From NCBI RefSeq assembly GCF_007859915.1, contig NZ_SJPM01000010.1, positions 1-64,000 of the forward strand: 64,000 nt of DNA, in the 5' to 3' direction. Shown one piece after another: positions 53,030 to 63,200 of this stretch (its first letter is position 1; every line of letters begins with the position of its first letter). Under the pieces are notes generated by a model. The model was not told the DNA's origin, did no database searches, and worked only from the letters and a program-made list of their open reading frames with translations. The position numbers and the translations under genes are program-made. The stretch is from Neorhodopirellula pilleata. GTDB taxonomy: Bacteria; Planctomycetota; Planctomycetia; Pirellulales; Pirellulaceae.

Positions 53030-56000
53030 ATGCTCCCCCGCCTTCCCTTCACCTTTCTTGTTTGCATGTCGATGTCCGGTCCGGTCTTCGCCGACATCGA
53101 TTTCAATCGCGACGTTCGTCCGATTTTGTCCGACCGTTGTTTTAAATGTCACGGCCCCGATAGTTCCAATCAAGACTCCGACTTCCGTTTGGACAGTTTT
53201 GAAAACGCGACGACGGATTTGGGCGGATACGCGGGCGTCGTTCCCGGTGATTTGGACGCCAGCGTTCTGCATGCACGCATCCACGACGCCGACGATCCGA
53301 TGCCGCCGGCGGATGACCTGAAGAAACTTTCCGAGGCCGACAAAGCGATCTTGGACGAATGGATCGCCAGCGGCGCGAAGTTCGAATCACACTGGGCGTT
53401 CGAGCCGCTGCCTCAAGAAGTCCCCGTACCCGATGCCGGACAAGGTTGGGCCGAAGGTCCCATCGACCGGTTCATCGCCGCGCGGTTAGCGGTCGCCGGG
53501 TTGTCGCCCAACGACGCGACGACGAAAGAAAAATGGTTGCGACGGGTCACGTTCGATCTGACAGGATTGCCACCCACGGCCGACGAGATCCGATCTTACC
53601 TTGAGGACGAATCGCCGTTGGCGAGACAGAAAGTGGTCGATCGATTGCTCGATACCAATGCCTGCGCCGAACGATTGACGAGCGAATGGCTCGATGTAGC
53701 GAGATATTCGGACACCTACGGTTACCAACGCGACGACGAACGATATGTGTGGCCCTATCGAGATTGGGTGATCGATGCGTTCCGTCAAAACATGCCTTAC
53801 GATCAATTCATTCTTTGGCAACTCGCCGGCGATTTGCTTCCCAACGCCACGACGCAGCAACGACTCGCCACGACATTCAATCGGTTGCATTCACACAAGA
53901 AAGAAGGTGGTGTGGATGTCGAAGAGTTCCGTGTCGAAAACGTCGCCGACCGGGTCCATACGGTCGGTGCCGCGTTCATGGGTTTGACGATGGAATGTTG
54001 TCGTTGCCACGATCACAAGTTCGATCCACTGACTCAAAAGGATTACTACGGCCTCAGTGCGTTCTTTGACAACGTCGACGAATACGGATTGATCTCGTTC
54101 TTCACCTCGGCGGTTCCGACACCCGCGATGCCCTTGCCGACGGCGAAACAACAATCCGATTGGGACGAGGCCCGCGAAGCCCTGCGACTGGTCGATGAGG
54201 AATGCTCGGCCGATCGAGCCGGGGCATGTGTCGAGCGGTTCAATCAGTGGTTGGCGCAAGGTGCGTCGATCCAACCTGAGAAGGACGAACCCATCGCAGG
54301 CTTGCTCGCGCACTTGCCGCTCGACTCACTCGACCCGGTCACCGCGAAAGAAATCCACGACGACAGCGGCGCGAAACAAAAACCCGAAATGATGCGGTCG
54401 TTGTCCAACCTGGCCGGCGAACCGGCGATCACGAGTGATGCCAATCGGATCGCCGAAGGACGATTCGGCCAAGCGGTCGAATTGTCGGGTGACGACGCGG
54501 TTTTCCTACCCGGTCTTGGTCACTACGAACGGCACGACGCGTTCTCGATCTCGTTTTGGGCTTGGTCTGCTTCGGCGGATCAACGCAGCGTTCTGGTTCG
54601 TCGTTCGAGGGGATGGGGCGATGCGGGAAGCGTCGGTTATGAAATCACCCAAGACAACGGCGTCCTGATGGCTCGCATGTGTCACTTTTGGCCTGGCGAT
54701 GCGATCGCGATCGAGACCGACCAAACGATCCCGACGAAAACATGGACGCACATCACGCTGACCTACGACGGCTCGAGCACCGCAGCCGGGTTGCGGTTGT
54801 TTCTCAACGGCGAACTCGCCAAAACGAGGATCGACAAAGACCATTTGACGCGAAGCATTTCGAATTGGAACGCGGGTTACAAAGATCTGGCCATCGGCTC
54901 GCGTTATCGCGACCGCGGTTTCGCCGGAGGACGCGTCGATGAGTTTCGTCTTTACGATCGCCAACTCTCGGCAGTCGAAGTGGCTCATCTGCACGACGGT
55001 GTCGCTTTGACGGTATTGCTTTCGAAGCCCGCCGAACAATTTGGCATCGCGGGAACCGTAAGTGGTGGCGACTTTCAGTCGCCAAGTCCTGAAACGGCGA
55101 CTGAAAGTCGCCGCCACGTCGATCTCGCGATTCGTAGCGAGGACGAGCAGCGTCTGTTCGAATATTTCGTCCTCGCCGTCGATCCCGAGTCGGCACAATT
55201 ACGGGCCCGGCGCAAAGCCGCTCGCGTCCGGCTCAACGGGGTGCTCGATTCCATGACATCGATCATGGTCATGCGAGAAACACCGACGCCCCGACAAACC
55301 TTTGTGCTCCAACGTGGTGTTTACGATCAGCGAGGCGAACCGGTCGGACCCCAAACGCCCGCGTTCTTGCCGCCGATGCCCGATGAACTCCCTCGAAACC
55401 GATTGGGCTTGGCGCGATGGTTGATTCAATCGAACCATCCGTTGACCGCTCGCGTCAGCGTCAATCGTTACTGGCAAATGATGTTCGGCAACGGGTTGGT
55501 TCGGACGCCGGAGGACTTCGGCAACCAAAGCGAAGTGCCGACCCATCCGGAGTTGCTCGATTGGTTGGCCCGAGACTTTGTCGCGTCGGGCTGGGACGTG
55601 CGTCGGTTGTTGCGTCAGATGGCGCTGTCGGCGACCTATGCTCAAAGCACCATCGTGGACGCACCGGCTCGAAACCGCGACCCGGAGAATCGGTTCTACT
55701 CACGCGGTACCGATCGACGTTTGACGGCGGAGATGATTCGAGACAATGCATTGATGACGAGCGGATTGTTGGTCGATCAAGTCGGCGGTCGGCCCGTCAA
55801 ACCCTACGACGTCGCGTTGGCCTACAATCCTTTGCCGGTCGACCAAGGCGATAAACTTTATCGTCGCAGCCTGTATACGTTTTGGAAACGAACCTCACCC
55901 GCGCCGATCATGACCACGCTCAACGCATCGACCCGCGAGGTTTGTCGGCTCAAGCGTGAAATCACGAACACGCCGCTGCAAGCCCTCGTTTTGCTCAACA

Positions 56001-56317
56001 GCCCGCAGTTCATCGAAACGTCGCGAATGATGGCTGTCAACTTGATCGAACGATTCGGCGAAGACAAGGACCGGATCGTCGACGAAGCGTTCTTGCGATT
56101 AACCAGTCGACGGCCCAGAGAAGAAGAGCATCGCATTTTGCTAAACCTCTACGACGAGCAAGTCGGCGAGTTCCAAGCCGATGGCGATGCGACCAGCGAA
56201 TTCTTGAAAGTCGGGCAAGCTCCCGTTCCCGCCGAAATCTCACCGCCGCGACTCGCCGCGGCTACCGTGTTGATCCAATCGATTATGAACCTCGATGAAT
56301 GCTTGAGGCACCAATGA
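53030..56317 (+). CDS. Planctomycete cytochrome c / DUF1549 / LamG / DUF1553 protein
   Basis: The 1095-residue protein starts at ATG 53030; the frame opens at 52787 but that part is the microsatellite. After a signal peptide comes a PSCyt1 heme motif (DRCFKCHGPDSS). DUF1549 follows (about 130-340), then a LamG/concanavalin-like insert (about 440-640: FSISFWAWSASADQ, THITLTYDGSSTAAG). DUF1553 ends the protein (about 790-1080: VNRYWQMMFGNGLVRTPEDF). A 56-bp dispersed palindrome is inserted in frame (about residues 678-696). It is an export-type protein of the family thought to help with polysaccharide or sulfated-sugar use. It is coupled to the next gene by ATGA. Confidence 0.93.
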   Translation: MLPRLPFTFLVCMSMSGPVFADIDFNRDVRPILSDRCFKCHGPDSSNQDSDFRLDSFENATTDLGGYAGVVPGDLDASVLHARIHDADDPMPPADDLKKLSEADKAILDEWIASGAKFESHWAFEPLPQEVPVPDAGQGWAEGPIDRFIAARLAVAGLSPNDATTKEKWLRRVTFDLTGLPPTADEIRSYLEDESPLARQKVVDRLLDTNACAERLTSEWLDVARYSDTYGYQRDDERYVWPYRDWVIDAFRQNMPYDQFILWQLAGDLLPNATTQQRLATTFNRLHSHKKEGGVDVEEFRVENVADRVHTVGAAFMGLTMECCRCHDHKFDPLTQKDYYGLSAFFDNVDEYGLISFFTSAVPTPAMPLPTAKQQSDWDEAREALRLVDEECSADRAGACVERFNQWLAQGASIQPEKDEPIAGLLAHLPLDSLDPVTAKEIHDDSGAKQKPEMMRSLSNLAGEPAITSDANRIAEGRFGQAVELSGDDAVFLPGLGHYERHDAFSISFWAWSASADQRSVLVRRSRGWGDAGSVGYEITQDNGVLMARMCHFWPGDAIAIETDQTIPTKTWTHITLTYDGSSTAAGLRLFLNGELAKTRIDKDHLTRSISNWNAGYKDLAIGSRYRDRGFAGGRVDEFRLYDRQLSAVEVAHLHDGVALTVLLSKPAEQFGIAGTVSGGDFQSPSPETATESRRHVDLAIRSEDEQRLFEYFVLAVDPESAQLRARRKAARVRLNGVLDSMTSIMVMRETPTPRQTFVLQRGVYDQRGEPVGPQTPAFLPPMPDELPRNRLGLARWLIQSNHPLTARVSVNRYWQMMFGNGLVRTPEDFGNQSEVPTHPELLDWLARDFVASGWDVRRLLRQMALSATYAQSTIVDAPARNRDPENRFYSRGTDRRLTAEMIRDNALMTSGLLVDQVGGRPVKPYDVALAYNPLPVDQGDKLYRRSLYTFWKRTSPAPIMTTLNASTREVCRLKREITNTPLQALVLLNSPQFIETSRMMAVNLIERFGEDKDRIVDEAFLRLTSRRPREEEHRILLNLYDEQVGEFQADGDATSEFLKVGQAPVPAEISPPRLAAATVLIQSIMNLDECLRHQ
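55062..55117. repeat. 56-bp dispersed palindrome, copy 2, inside a gene
   Basis: This matches 19861-19916 with two differences. It lies inside the coding frame and adds about 19 residues (SGGDFQSPSPETATESRRHV) to the protein. Confidence 0.9.
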
Positions 56318-57765
56318 ACCGCTCGACATCCCCATGTACCGGATTCGATCCGACGATCTCCTCTCGTCGCGAACTGCTGTCGCGGTTCGGCTACGGGATC
56401 GGTTCGATCGCCCTTTCGCAATTGTTAGCTCAAGAATCGGCTCAGGCTCTCTCGCCCGGCGTCATTGCCCGTCCGCACTCGACGCCCAAAGCCAAACGAA
56501 TCATTTTTTTGTTGCAATCCGGTGCGCCGTCGCAAATGGATTTGTACGATTACAAACCGCTGCTCAACGAACTCAACGGCCAGGAATTACCCGATTCGGT
56601 GCGTCAAGGGCAACGCTTGACGGGGATGAGCGCGAACCAATCGAGTCTCCCCTTGGTCGGGTCGCCTTTTCAGTTTCAACAGCAAGGCGACAGTGGATTG
56701 TGGATGAGCGAATTGTTGCCGCACACCGCGAAAATCGCCGACGAACTTTGCGTAATCAAGTCGATGTACACCGAGGCGATCAACCACGGCCCCGGCGTCA
56801 CGTTTTTGCAAACCGGTTCGCAGTTTCCCGGTCGGCCCAGCATGGGTTCTTGGGCGTGGTACGGGCTCGGCAGCGAGAACGAAGATTTGCCCGCGTTCGT
56901 CGTGATGGTGTCCAACGAACGCGGCGGCCAACCCTTGGGGGCGCATTTGTGGGGCAGCGGATTCTTGCCGGGCAGGTATGACGGCGTCGAGCTGCGGCGA
57001 GACAAAGACGCCGTTTTGTATCTCAACAACCCGCCCGGTGTGTCGCGCTCGTCACGTCGCAAATCGCTCGACCGGATTCAAGAATTGCATCAATTGCAAT
57101 TGGAAGCGACCGGCGATCCGGCGATCGAAAACCGCATCGCCCAGTACGAGATGGCCTATCGGATGCAATCGTCGATTCCCGACGTGACCGATATCTCCGG
57201 CGAAACGCCCGAAACGCTCGCTCTGTACGGCGACGAAGTCAACACGCCCGGTTCCTACTCGGCGAACTGTTTACGCGCCCGGCGATTGGCCGAACGTGGC
57301 GTGCGGTTCATTCAGCTCTATCAACCCGGATGGGACCACCACGGCGGATTACCCGGCGGACTGCGTCGTCAATGTCAAATGACCGACCAAGCCACCGCCG
57401 GATTGATCACGGATCTGAAGAATCGCGGAATGCTCGACGACACGCTCGTCATTTGGGGCGGCGAGTTCGGACGCACAAGCTACAGCCAAGGCAAGATCGA
57501 AAACGGCAACTTCGGACGTGACCACCATCCACGATGCTTCACGCTATGGATGGCCGGAGGAGGCAGTAAACCCGGACACCATCACGGTCAAACCGACGAC
57601 TTCAGTTACAACATCACCGAAGGCGGCGTTCACATCCACGACCTGCACGCGACGATCCTGCATCTGATGGGGATCGACCATGAACGGTTAACTTACCGTT
57701 ATCAAGGACGCGATTTCCGTTTGACCGATGTCCACGGGCAACTAGTCAAGGAATTGGTGGCTTAA
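56314..57765 (+). CDS. DUF1501 protein (sulfatase-like fold)
   Basis: The 483-residue protein starts at ATG 56314, overlapping the previous stop. An N-terminal Tat-like or signal segment (SSRRELLSRFGYGIGSIALS) is present. DUF1501 blocks are IFLLQSGAPSQMDLYDYKP, LWGGEFGRTSYS-like VIWGGEFGRTSYSQGK and the C-terminal DLHATILHLMGIDHERLTYR. It is always paired with DUF1549/1553 proteins in planctomycetes, so it acts in the same exported pathway. Exact chemistry unknown. Confidence 0.94.
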   Translation: MNRSTSPCTGFDPTISSRRELLSRFGYGIGSIALSQLLAQESAQALSPGVIARPHSTPKAKRIIFLLQSGAPSQMDLYDYKPLLNELNGQELPDSVRQGQRLTGMSANQSSLPLVGSPFQFQQQGDSGLWMSELLPHTAKIADELCVIKSMYTEAINHGPGVTFLQTGSQFPGRPSMGSWAWYGLGSENEDLPAFVVMVSNERGGQPLGAHLWGSGFLPGRYDGVELRRDKDAVLYLNNPPGVSRSSRRKSLDRIQELHQLQLEATGDPAIENRIAQYEMAYRMQSSIPDVTDISGETPETLALYGDEVNTPGSYSANCLRARRLAERGVRFIQLYQPGWDHHGGLPGGLRRQCQMTDQATAGLITDLKNRGMLDDTLVIWGGEFGRTSYSQGKIENGNFGRDHHPRCFTLWMAGGGSKPGHHHGQTDDFSYNITEGGVHIHDLHATILHLMGIDHERLTYRYQGRDFRLTDVHGQLVKELVA

Positions 57766-57859
57766 AGATAAGAATCCTCAACCAACCTGTTGATGTGTTT
57801 AGCCACCACAAAAAAACTTAAACTTAAACGTCAACTTAAACTCTTGAGGACCTTCGGTC

Positions 57860-57945
57860 TCGGCCGGGTTTAAGTATACGTTTAAGTTTAAGTTTAAGTT
57901 TAAGTTTAAGTTTAAGTTTAAGTTTAAGTTTAAGTTTAAGTTTAC
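57860..57945. repeat. AAGTTT hexamer tandem repeat
   Basis: About a dozen AAGTTT units, preceded at about 57808-57842 by fewer units in the opposite sense (AAACTT), so the transcript could fold. Similar units occur near 49000. No gene. Confidence 0.9.
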
Positions 57946-58014
57946 GGGGGCTTGCCGGGTCTGCGCCGAAGCGGCTTCGACCCAGCCTACGGGAACTACG
58001 GGAGACCGAGTCGG

Positions 58015-58920
58015 CTACGCGGTTTCTTCGCCTATGAATTGGACCAGGCTTTTGGCTGGAACGGGGAGTTTCATTAATGGGGCGAATTCGGTGGTTTGCT
58101 GGTCTACGGCGGCCAACAATTGATTCATCACGTCGGCCGACGGACTGACCAACTGCTTAAACGAGGCCAAGAACTCGTCTCGTTCTCGCCACGCGGCGTC
58201 CGAGCAAGAAGGCAATAGCGAGGCCAATGCGACGCAGCCGGCTCCACGGAACATGTCGCCTTTGCCGAGTAGTTCTTCCATTTGAGTGTGCTGAGCGATC
58301 AACGAGACGAACTCTTCGGGAAGGTTCCAACGCTTGGCCAGCAGTGCTGCCGCGTCGGCATGATCCCATCCGAACATCTCTTGTTCGAGTCCGCTGAGTC
58401 GTCGACCATCGATGGCACGTTGCTCAATCAACCTCTCGTATTTCTCCGGCAACTCTTTGAGCAACAACGGGATCGCCATGTCTTGCAGCAAAGCTCCGGC
58501 GAACAAGTCTTCAGCATTGGCTAGTTTGAGATGCTTCCCAGCGATTCTCGCAAAAATGGCACGGCGAAGTGAGTCCTGCCACAACGACTTCAGATCAAAC
58601 GGACCAAACGTCGGGTTCGGGATCACGCTGAACACGGCGTTCCACAATGCGAAATTCGTGATCGCCCGCGAGCCGACTAAATTGATCGCCTGCGAGACGC
58701 TCATGATCTCACGGCTGAAACCGAAATACGACGAGTTGACGAAACGCAATACTTGCCCCATCAATCCCGGATCGGCTTCAATCGGTCGGGCAAATTCATT
58801 CGGTCCGACGTCTTCTCGTTGAGACAATTGAAGCAAACTGATCGCACTGTGGGGCAATGCGGGCAACACTTCGACGTGAAAGACATCTTCCAGATTGGTT
58901 GGTTCAGCGACGGTGCTCAT
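58015..58920 (-). CDS. HDOD-domain signalling protein
   Basis: The 301-residue protein starts at ATG 58920. It is one HDOD domain (about residues 10-210: VLPALPHSAISLLQLSQRED, FSREIMSVSQAINLVGSRAI, DHADAAALLAKRWNLPEEFV). The metal-binding His-Asp pairs of true HD phosphodiesterases are incomplete, so it is a regulatory HD-like fold. It probably links signalling to motility or secretion; target unknown. Confidence 0.92.
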   Translation of the reverse strand: MSTVAEPTNLEDVFHVEVLPALPHSAISLLQLSQREDVGPNEFARPIEADPGLMGQVLRFVNSSYFGFSREIMSVSQAINLVGSRAITNFALWNAVFSVIPNPTFGPFDLKSLWQDSLRRAIFARIAGKHLKLANAEDLFAGALLQDMAIPLLLKELPEKYERLIEQRAIDGRRLSGLEQEMFGWDHADAAALLAKRWNLPEEFVSLIAQHTQMEELLGKGDMFRGAGCVALASLLPSCSDAAWRERDEFLASFKQLVSPSADVMNQLLAAVDQQTTEFAPLMKLPVPAKSLVQFIGEETA

Positions 58921-59082
58921 GGAGGTTCAACTTAAACGAATGTTTTGGGGGTGGAGACGGACTCCGAAGTGCTTCTGTGGGAAACCTAGTACGGCAATAA
59001 GGCGATGTGAGGAAAAGCACGCACACCCGACGACATCAAATCCGATCCGATGGCAGGATCTGCCGATCGTGACGAATGTTCC

Positions 59083-59925
59083 TTATCGGATGCCGGTCCG
59101 AGCGCTCGCTGGGATCGCGTTGGTGCCCTCTTTGCCGCGAACCGGAATCTCGTTGTTGCGTCGCATGACCACATCGACTGAATTGAGATTGGAACTGGAA
59201 TCGGCGACGTTCCAGGTCGACGGCGAAACCGGTGCGACCGGCGCCGTCGGAATCGCCGGCATCGTGGCGGCGGGACGCTGGATCGTGGTGGTCGTCAAAC
59301 CGGTTGTCGGTGACGACTTGCCCGAGGAGGCCGATTGCCAAGCCCGATATTCCGGCGAAAATCGCTGAGCCAAGGCAAGGTCACGATCTTGTTTCGCACC
59401 GGGCAACAACACGGTCGTCGGTGACCCCTGCAACGTTTTGCCTTCGGCCGTTTTGAACGACGCGACCAACGAGATCCGTTGTTGATCGCCGCCGACCGCG
59501 TCCCATGGAATCCACACGCTGTACGATGCCCCGAGATCCGATCGACTGAAGTGCTTGGTGAACTGTTCAGGCGTGAACTCGTATCGTTTCACATCGGGTT
59601 TATCCGAACCGCCCGACTCGTTGAAACCATGAACGATCAACGTGCCATCGACCGGAACGGCACGTGTTTTCTCGTCATAGAAAAACACGCGGGCACCAAA
59701 CCCACGCGTCGGAACCCGTCCGGCTTGCGTCAGCGTTTCGGGCGACCACACCGTCGCGAGTTTGACCGGGTTGGGGTACGGCTCGGGCATCGCGTTAGGA
59801 TCGTCCTTTGCCCACGGCATCCGCTGCATCAACGTCTTCTTGGGTTGACTCGCGTCGGATTGGTCTTTTTGGAATGTCGTGCAACCGCTTAAAGCGAACG
59901 TCAGGAGAAGGAGCAAAGCTCGCAT
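59083..59925 (-). CDS. Lipoprotein of unknown function
   Basis: The 280-residue protein starts at ATG 59925; the frame open to 60267 is a repeat region. The leader MRALLLLLTFALSGC has a clear lipobox. The rest has a beta-rich middle (GTLIVHGFNESGG, SYSVWIPWDAVGGDQQRISL) and a Ser/Pro/Thr-rich tail. It lies downstream of the secretin on the same strand, so it may be its partner or pilotin-like protein; this is inference. Confidence 0.75.
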   Translation of the reverse strand: MRALLLLLTFALSGCTTFQKDQSDASQPKKTLMQRMPWAKDDPNAMPEPYPNPVKLATVWSPETLTQAGRVPTRGFGARVFFYDEKTRAVPVDGTLIVHGFNESGGSDKPDVKRYEFTPEQFTKHFSRSDLGASYSVWIPWDAVGGDQQRISLVASFKTAEGKTLQGSPTTVLLPGAKQDRDLALAQRFSPEYRAWQSASSGKSSPTTGLTTTTIQRPAATMPAIPTAPVAPVSPSTWNVADSSSNLNSVDVVMRRNNEIPVRGKEGTNAIPASARTGIR

Positions 59926-59970
59926 AGTTTTTACCGCCGTAGGATCCAAATAACGATACGCAAGGTTCAA

Positions 59971-60142
59971 GTCACCTCCCCCGGCGAAGCTGGGGGAGGT
60001 CAGATCGAGCGGAGCAAGATCCGGGAGGGGGCTTCCGCAGGGCAAACCAATGTCACACGATTCACCAGCGCCCGCACCCCCTCCCTCACATTCGCCTAAA
60101 CGGCTCTGTTCGACCTCCCCCAAGTTCCTTGGGGGAGGTGAC
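59971..60142. repeat. Inverted repeat between lipoprotein and secretin genes
   Basis: GTCACCTCCCCC at 59971 and GGGGGAGGTGAC ending at 60142 bound a 172-bp unit with further internal GGGGGAGG/CCTCCCCC pairs. Probably a dispersed planctomycete palindrome; it fills most of the 350-base gap. Confidence 0.8.
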
Positions 60143-60273
60143 TCAGCGGCGTGCAAAATAAGAACGGCACTTGGAATTACCTTGTCCACCCAAGCATTCT
60201 TACCGCCAGTCTCGAGAGCCTGGGGAATAGCAACAGTCGCACAACTGAATTGTCTCGTGTTGTCCATCGTGAA

Positions 60274-63200
60274 TCACTTTTTAAACGAACTCAGGCGAGC
60301 ATTGAATTGCGACCATTTCTTCGTCGACGCTTGCGGCGTCGGCAACGTGTCGACCACCGGTGGCGGCAACGTCTCCGGCACACCGTAAGGTACTTCGTTG
60401 ATCACACCCGCAGGCGGTGAGTTCATCGGTTGTGGACTGGGGATCGGGTTGGAGTCGAGCATCTCGGAATGTTGAATGATCGATTCACCCGGACTCAACT
60501 CGATGCCCATCGGGGCGGCACCTGCCGGATACGTTTCCATGATCGGAGCGTGCCGGTAAGCGGCGCTCTTGGGCAAGTCGGCCGCCGGGAACACGTCGAC
60601 GGTCGGGTGTACGTCGGGGTAAATCGTCGGTCCGATCGCCGGTCCCCACAATCCATAACCGCCCGAGAGTCCCACGTCACCGTGAGCCTCGACCACGTCG
60701 GCCAAACACCAACTCATTCGACTCGATTCGATCTGCTTGACGTATTCCAAATCCTCATGTCCGGTGACGAGCACCGGGGTCATGATGACCAGTAGTTCCG
60801 TGCGTGTTTCCGTTTCGCCTTCGTACTTGAAGAACGTTCCGAGCAATGGAATGTCAGCAAGGTAAGGGACCCGACGGGAGAAATTGCTGCGGCGTTTGGT
60901 AATCAAACCACCGAATACGACTGTTTGTCCGTCAAAGGCAGTCACGGTGGCTTGCGCCGTGGTGGTATCGATCGCTGGTACAAAAATGGGGTTGTTGTTA
61001 TTGTCGAAGCCGATGTTTTGTCCGGTCGTAAAATTCACCGCCGAGCGACTGGCATCGATCGCCATTAAAATCAACCCGTCCGCACCAACACGCGGAGTAA
61101 CTTGAAGGATGATCCCGATATCGACGTCTTCGATTCCGATCAACGTCTGTCCATTCTGCGTGACCTGAATATTGGTCGGGCGCGGGAAGTTTTGACCGAC
61201 TTGAACGAAGCCCTGAGTATTATCCGCAGTCATGATTTCAGGACGGCTGAGGATTTGCAGTCGGTTAGCCGTTTGCAAAGTTCGTAGAAACAAGTTCACT
61301 GATTCGCTCGCGGCGGAAAAGACAAACCCGCCTGAACCAAGTTGGCTAATCTGGCTGGCGGCAGCTCCAAAACTGGTAACACCACGCGAGCCAACGTCTT
61401 CTCGACCAACCGAGTTGTTGTTGGGTGTGTTGAGCCCGTTGAAATTGAAGCCCGGAACGGATGGCACTATCGTGACTGCATCAGCGGTGCTTCCGGGGGT
61501 GTTCGGTACCGTCGTTGGCGCTACCGCGATACCACGGTCGAACAGCACGGAATCCTGCAGCCCAAACTCGCCACCGATTTCAAACCCATCCTCAAGCGAA
61601 ATCTCAGCGATCAGGGTCTTGATCAACACCATCGGAGGACGTCGGTCCAAGCGATCGATCAACCGACGTACCTCTTCATAAAGTCGCGGCGAGACGCTGA
61701 TCAACAAACTGTTCGTTTGAGCTTCTGGGACGACGATGATGTCGCGATCGGGTAAGTCCAAAGGTCCTAGACCTTGTTGGAATTGCGGAATGATGTTTTG
61801 AAACTGTTGACGTTGGCTCACATAATCTTGAACCGCCGTTGCAATGTTGGTAGCGATCTGATGTTTCAGCCAAATCACCTCCGTGATCCGTTCGGCGAAG
61901 CCGGTGCTGTCGAGTCGCATCAAGATGCTTTCGACGACTTCGAGGTCTTCGGCCGAACCGCTGGCGATGATGCTGTTGGTACGAATGTCGGTCGAGAACC
62001 GCAGCGGCACAAGCGCACTCGGCGCGGCCGACAACGGTGGCAGCCCGGCTTGGTTGCCTGCGCCGATGCTCGTTCCGGACGTGCCCGCTTCGTCACCGAA
62101 CAGGTTTTGCAGAGCTGTCGTTAGTTGTGTCGCGTCGCCGTTCTCGACCGTGAACACCTTGACGAGCGAATCGATGCCCGGCGATTGATCGAGCTGGCGA
62201 ATCAGCTCGGCGATCAACGGCATGCCTTCGGCCGGAGCACGCACGATGAGCGCGTTGGCGTTGTTGTCCGCCGTCACCAACGCACCCGCCAACACGCCGC
62301 TGTTGAGGATCGGGCTGCCACCCGGTCCCAAATTGACGATCGATAACGTGGCCGACGGCGTGGTCGTGTCGTCGGGTTGGTCTTCGGCTTGGCCGGTGAT
62401 GGCTTCCTGCATGATCGGCGCTAGATCTTCAGCGCGAGCGTTTCGCAACGGGAAGACTTTGATCTGGCTGGATGATTCGATCTTTTGCACGTCGAGTTCT
62501 TCGATCAAACGCGTCACTTCGGTCATGTCCCGTGGCGACGCGCCGATGATCAACGAGTTAGTACGGTAGTCGGCCGAGATCCGCACCCGGGTGCCCAAAC
62601 CGGGACGAGGATCCTCGTCACCGCCGGGTTGGCTGGTGAAGAATTCACGGATGACCGTCTCGGCGTCGGTGGCCGACGCGTGCTTGAGACGAAACACTCG
62701 TAGACGATCCGATTCGGGAACGGGTTGGTCGATCTTGTCGACCAGTTCCATGACCGCTTTGATCGCTTCGGCCCGACCGATCAACAACAACGCGTTGGGT
62801 GCATCAAGCGACGTGATGCTGACTTCGCCTTGGCGAGCCGACAAGACGTCTTCGTAAAGCTGTGACAGCAACGTCGCGACCGCGTTGGAGTCGGCGTATT
62901 CGAGTTGCCGGATTTCGACATCGGGTTGAGTGATCTTGGCTTGCTCTTCGATCTCGGCGATGACTTTCTTGATGCGTTCGACGTCTTTCTTAGCACCTTT
63001 GATGATGATCAATCCGGAGTCTGGAACGATTTGTATGTCGGTGTCACCGATCACGCCGCCATCGTCGGAATCGTCCGTATCGGCGGCTTCCACGTCCGCC
63101 GATGGCGTTGCGTCACCGGCGGCTTCGTTTTGGAATGCGGCGGTACGGAACACGCCCGCACTTCGGTTCGCGGCCGGCCGATCGTTTCGTCGGGTGGGTG

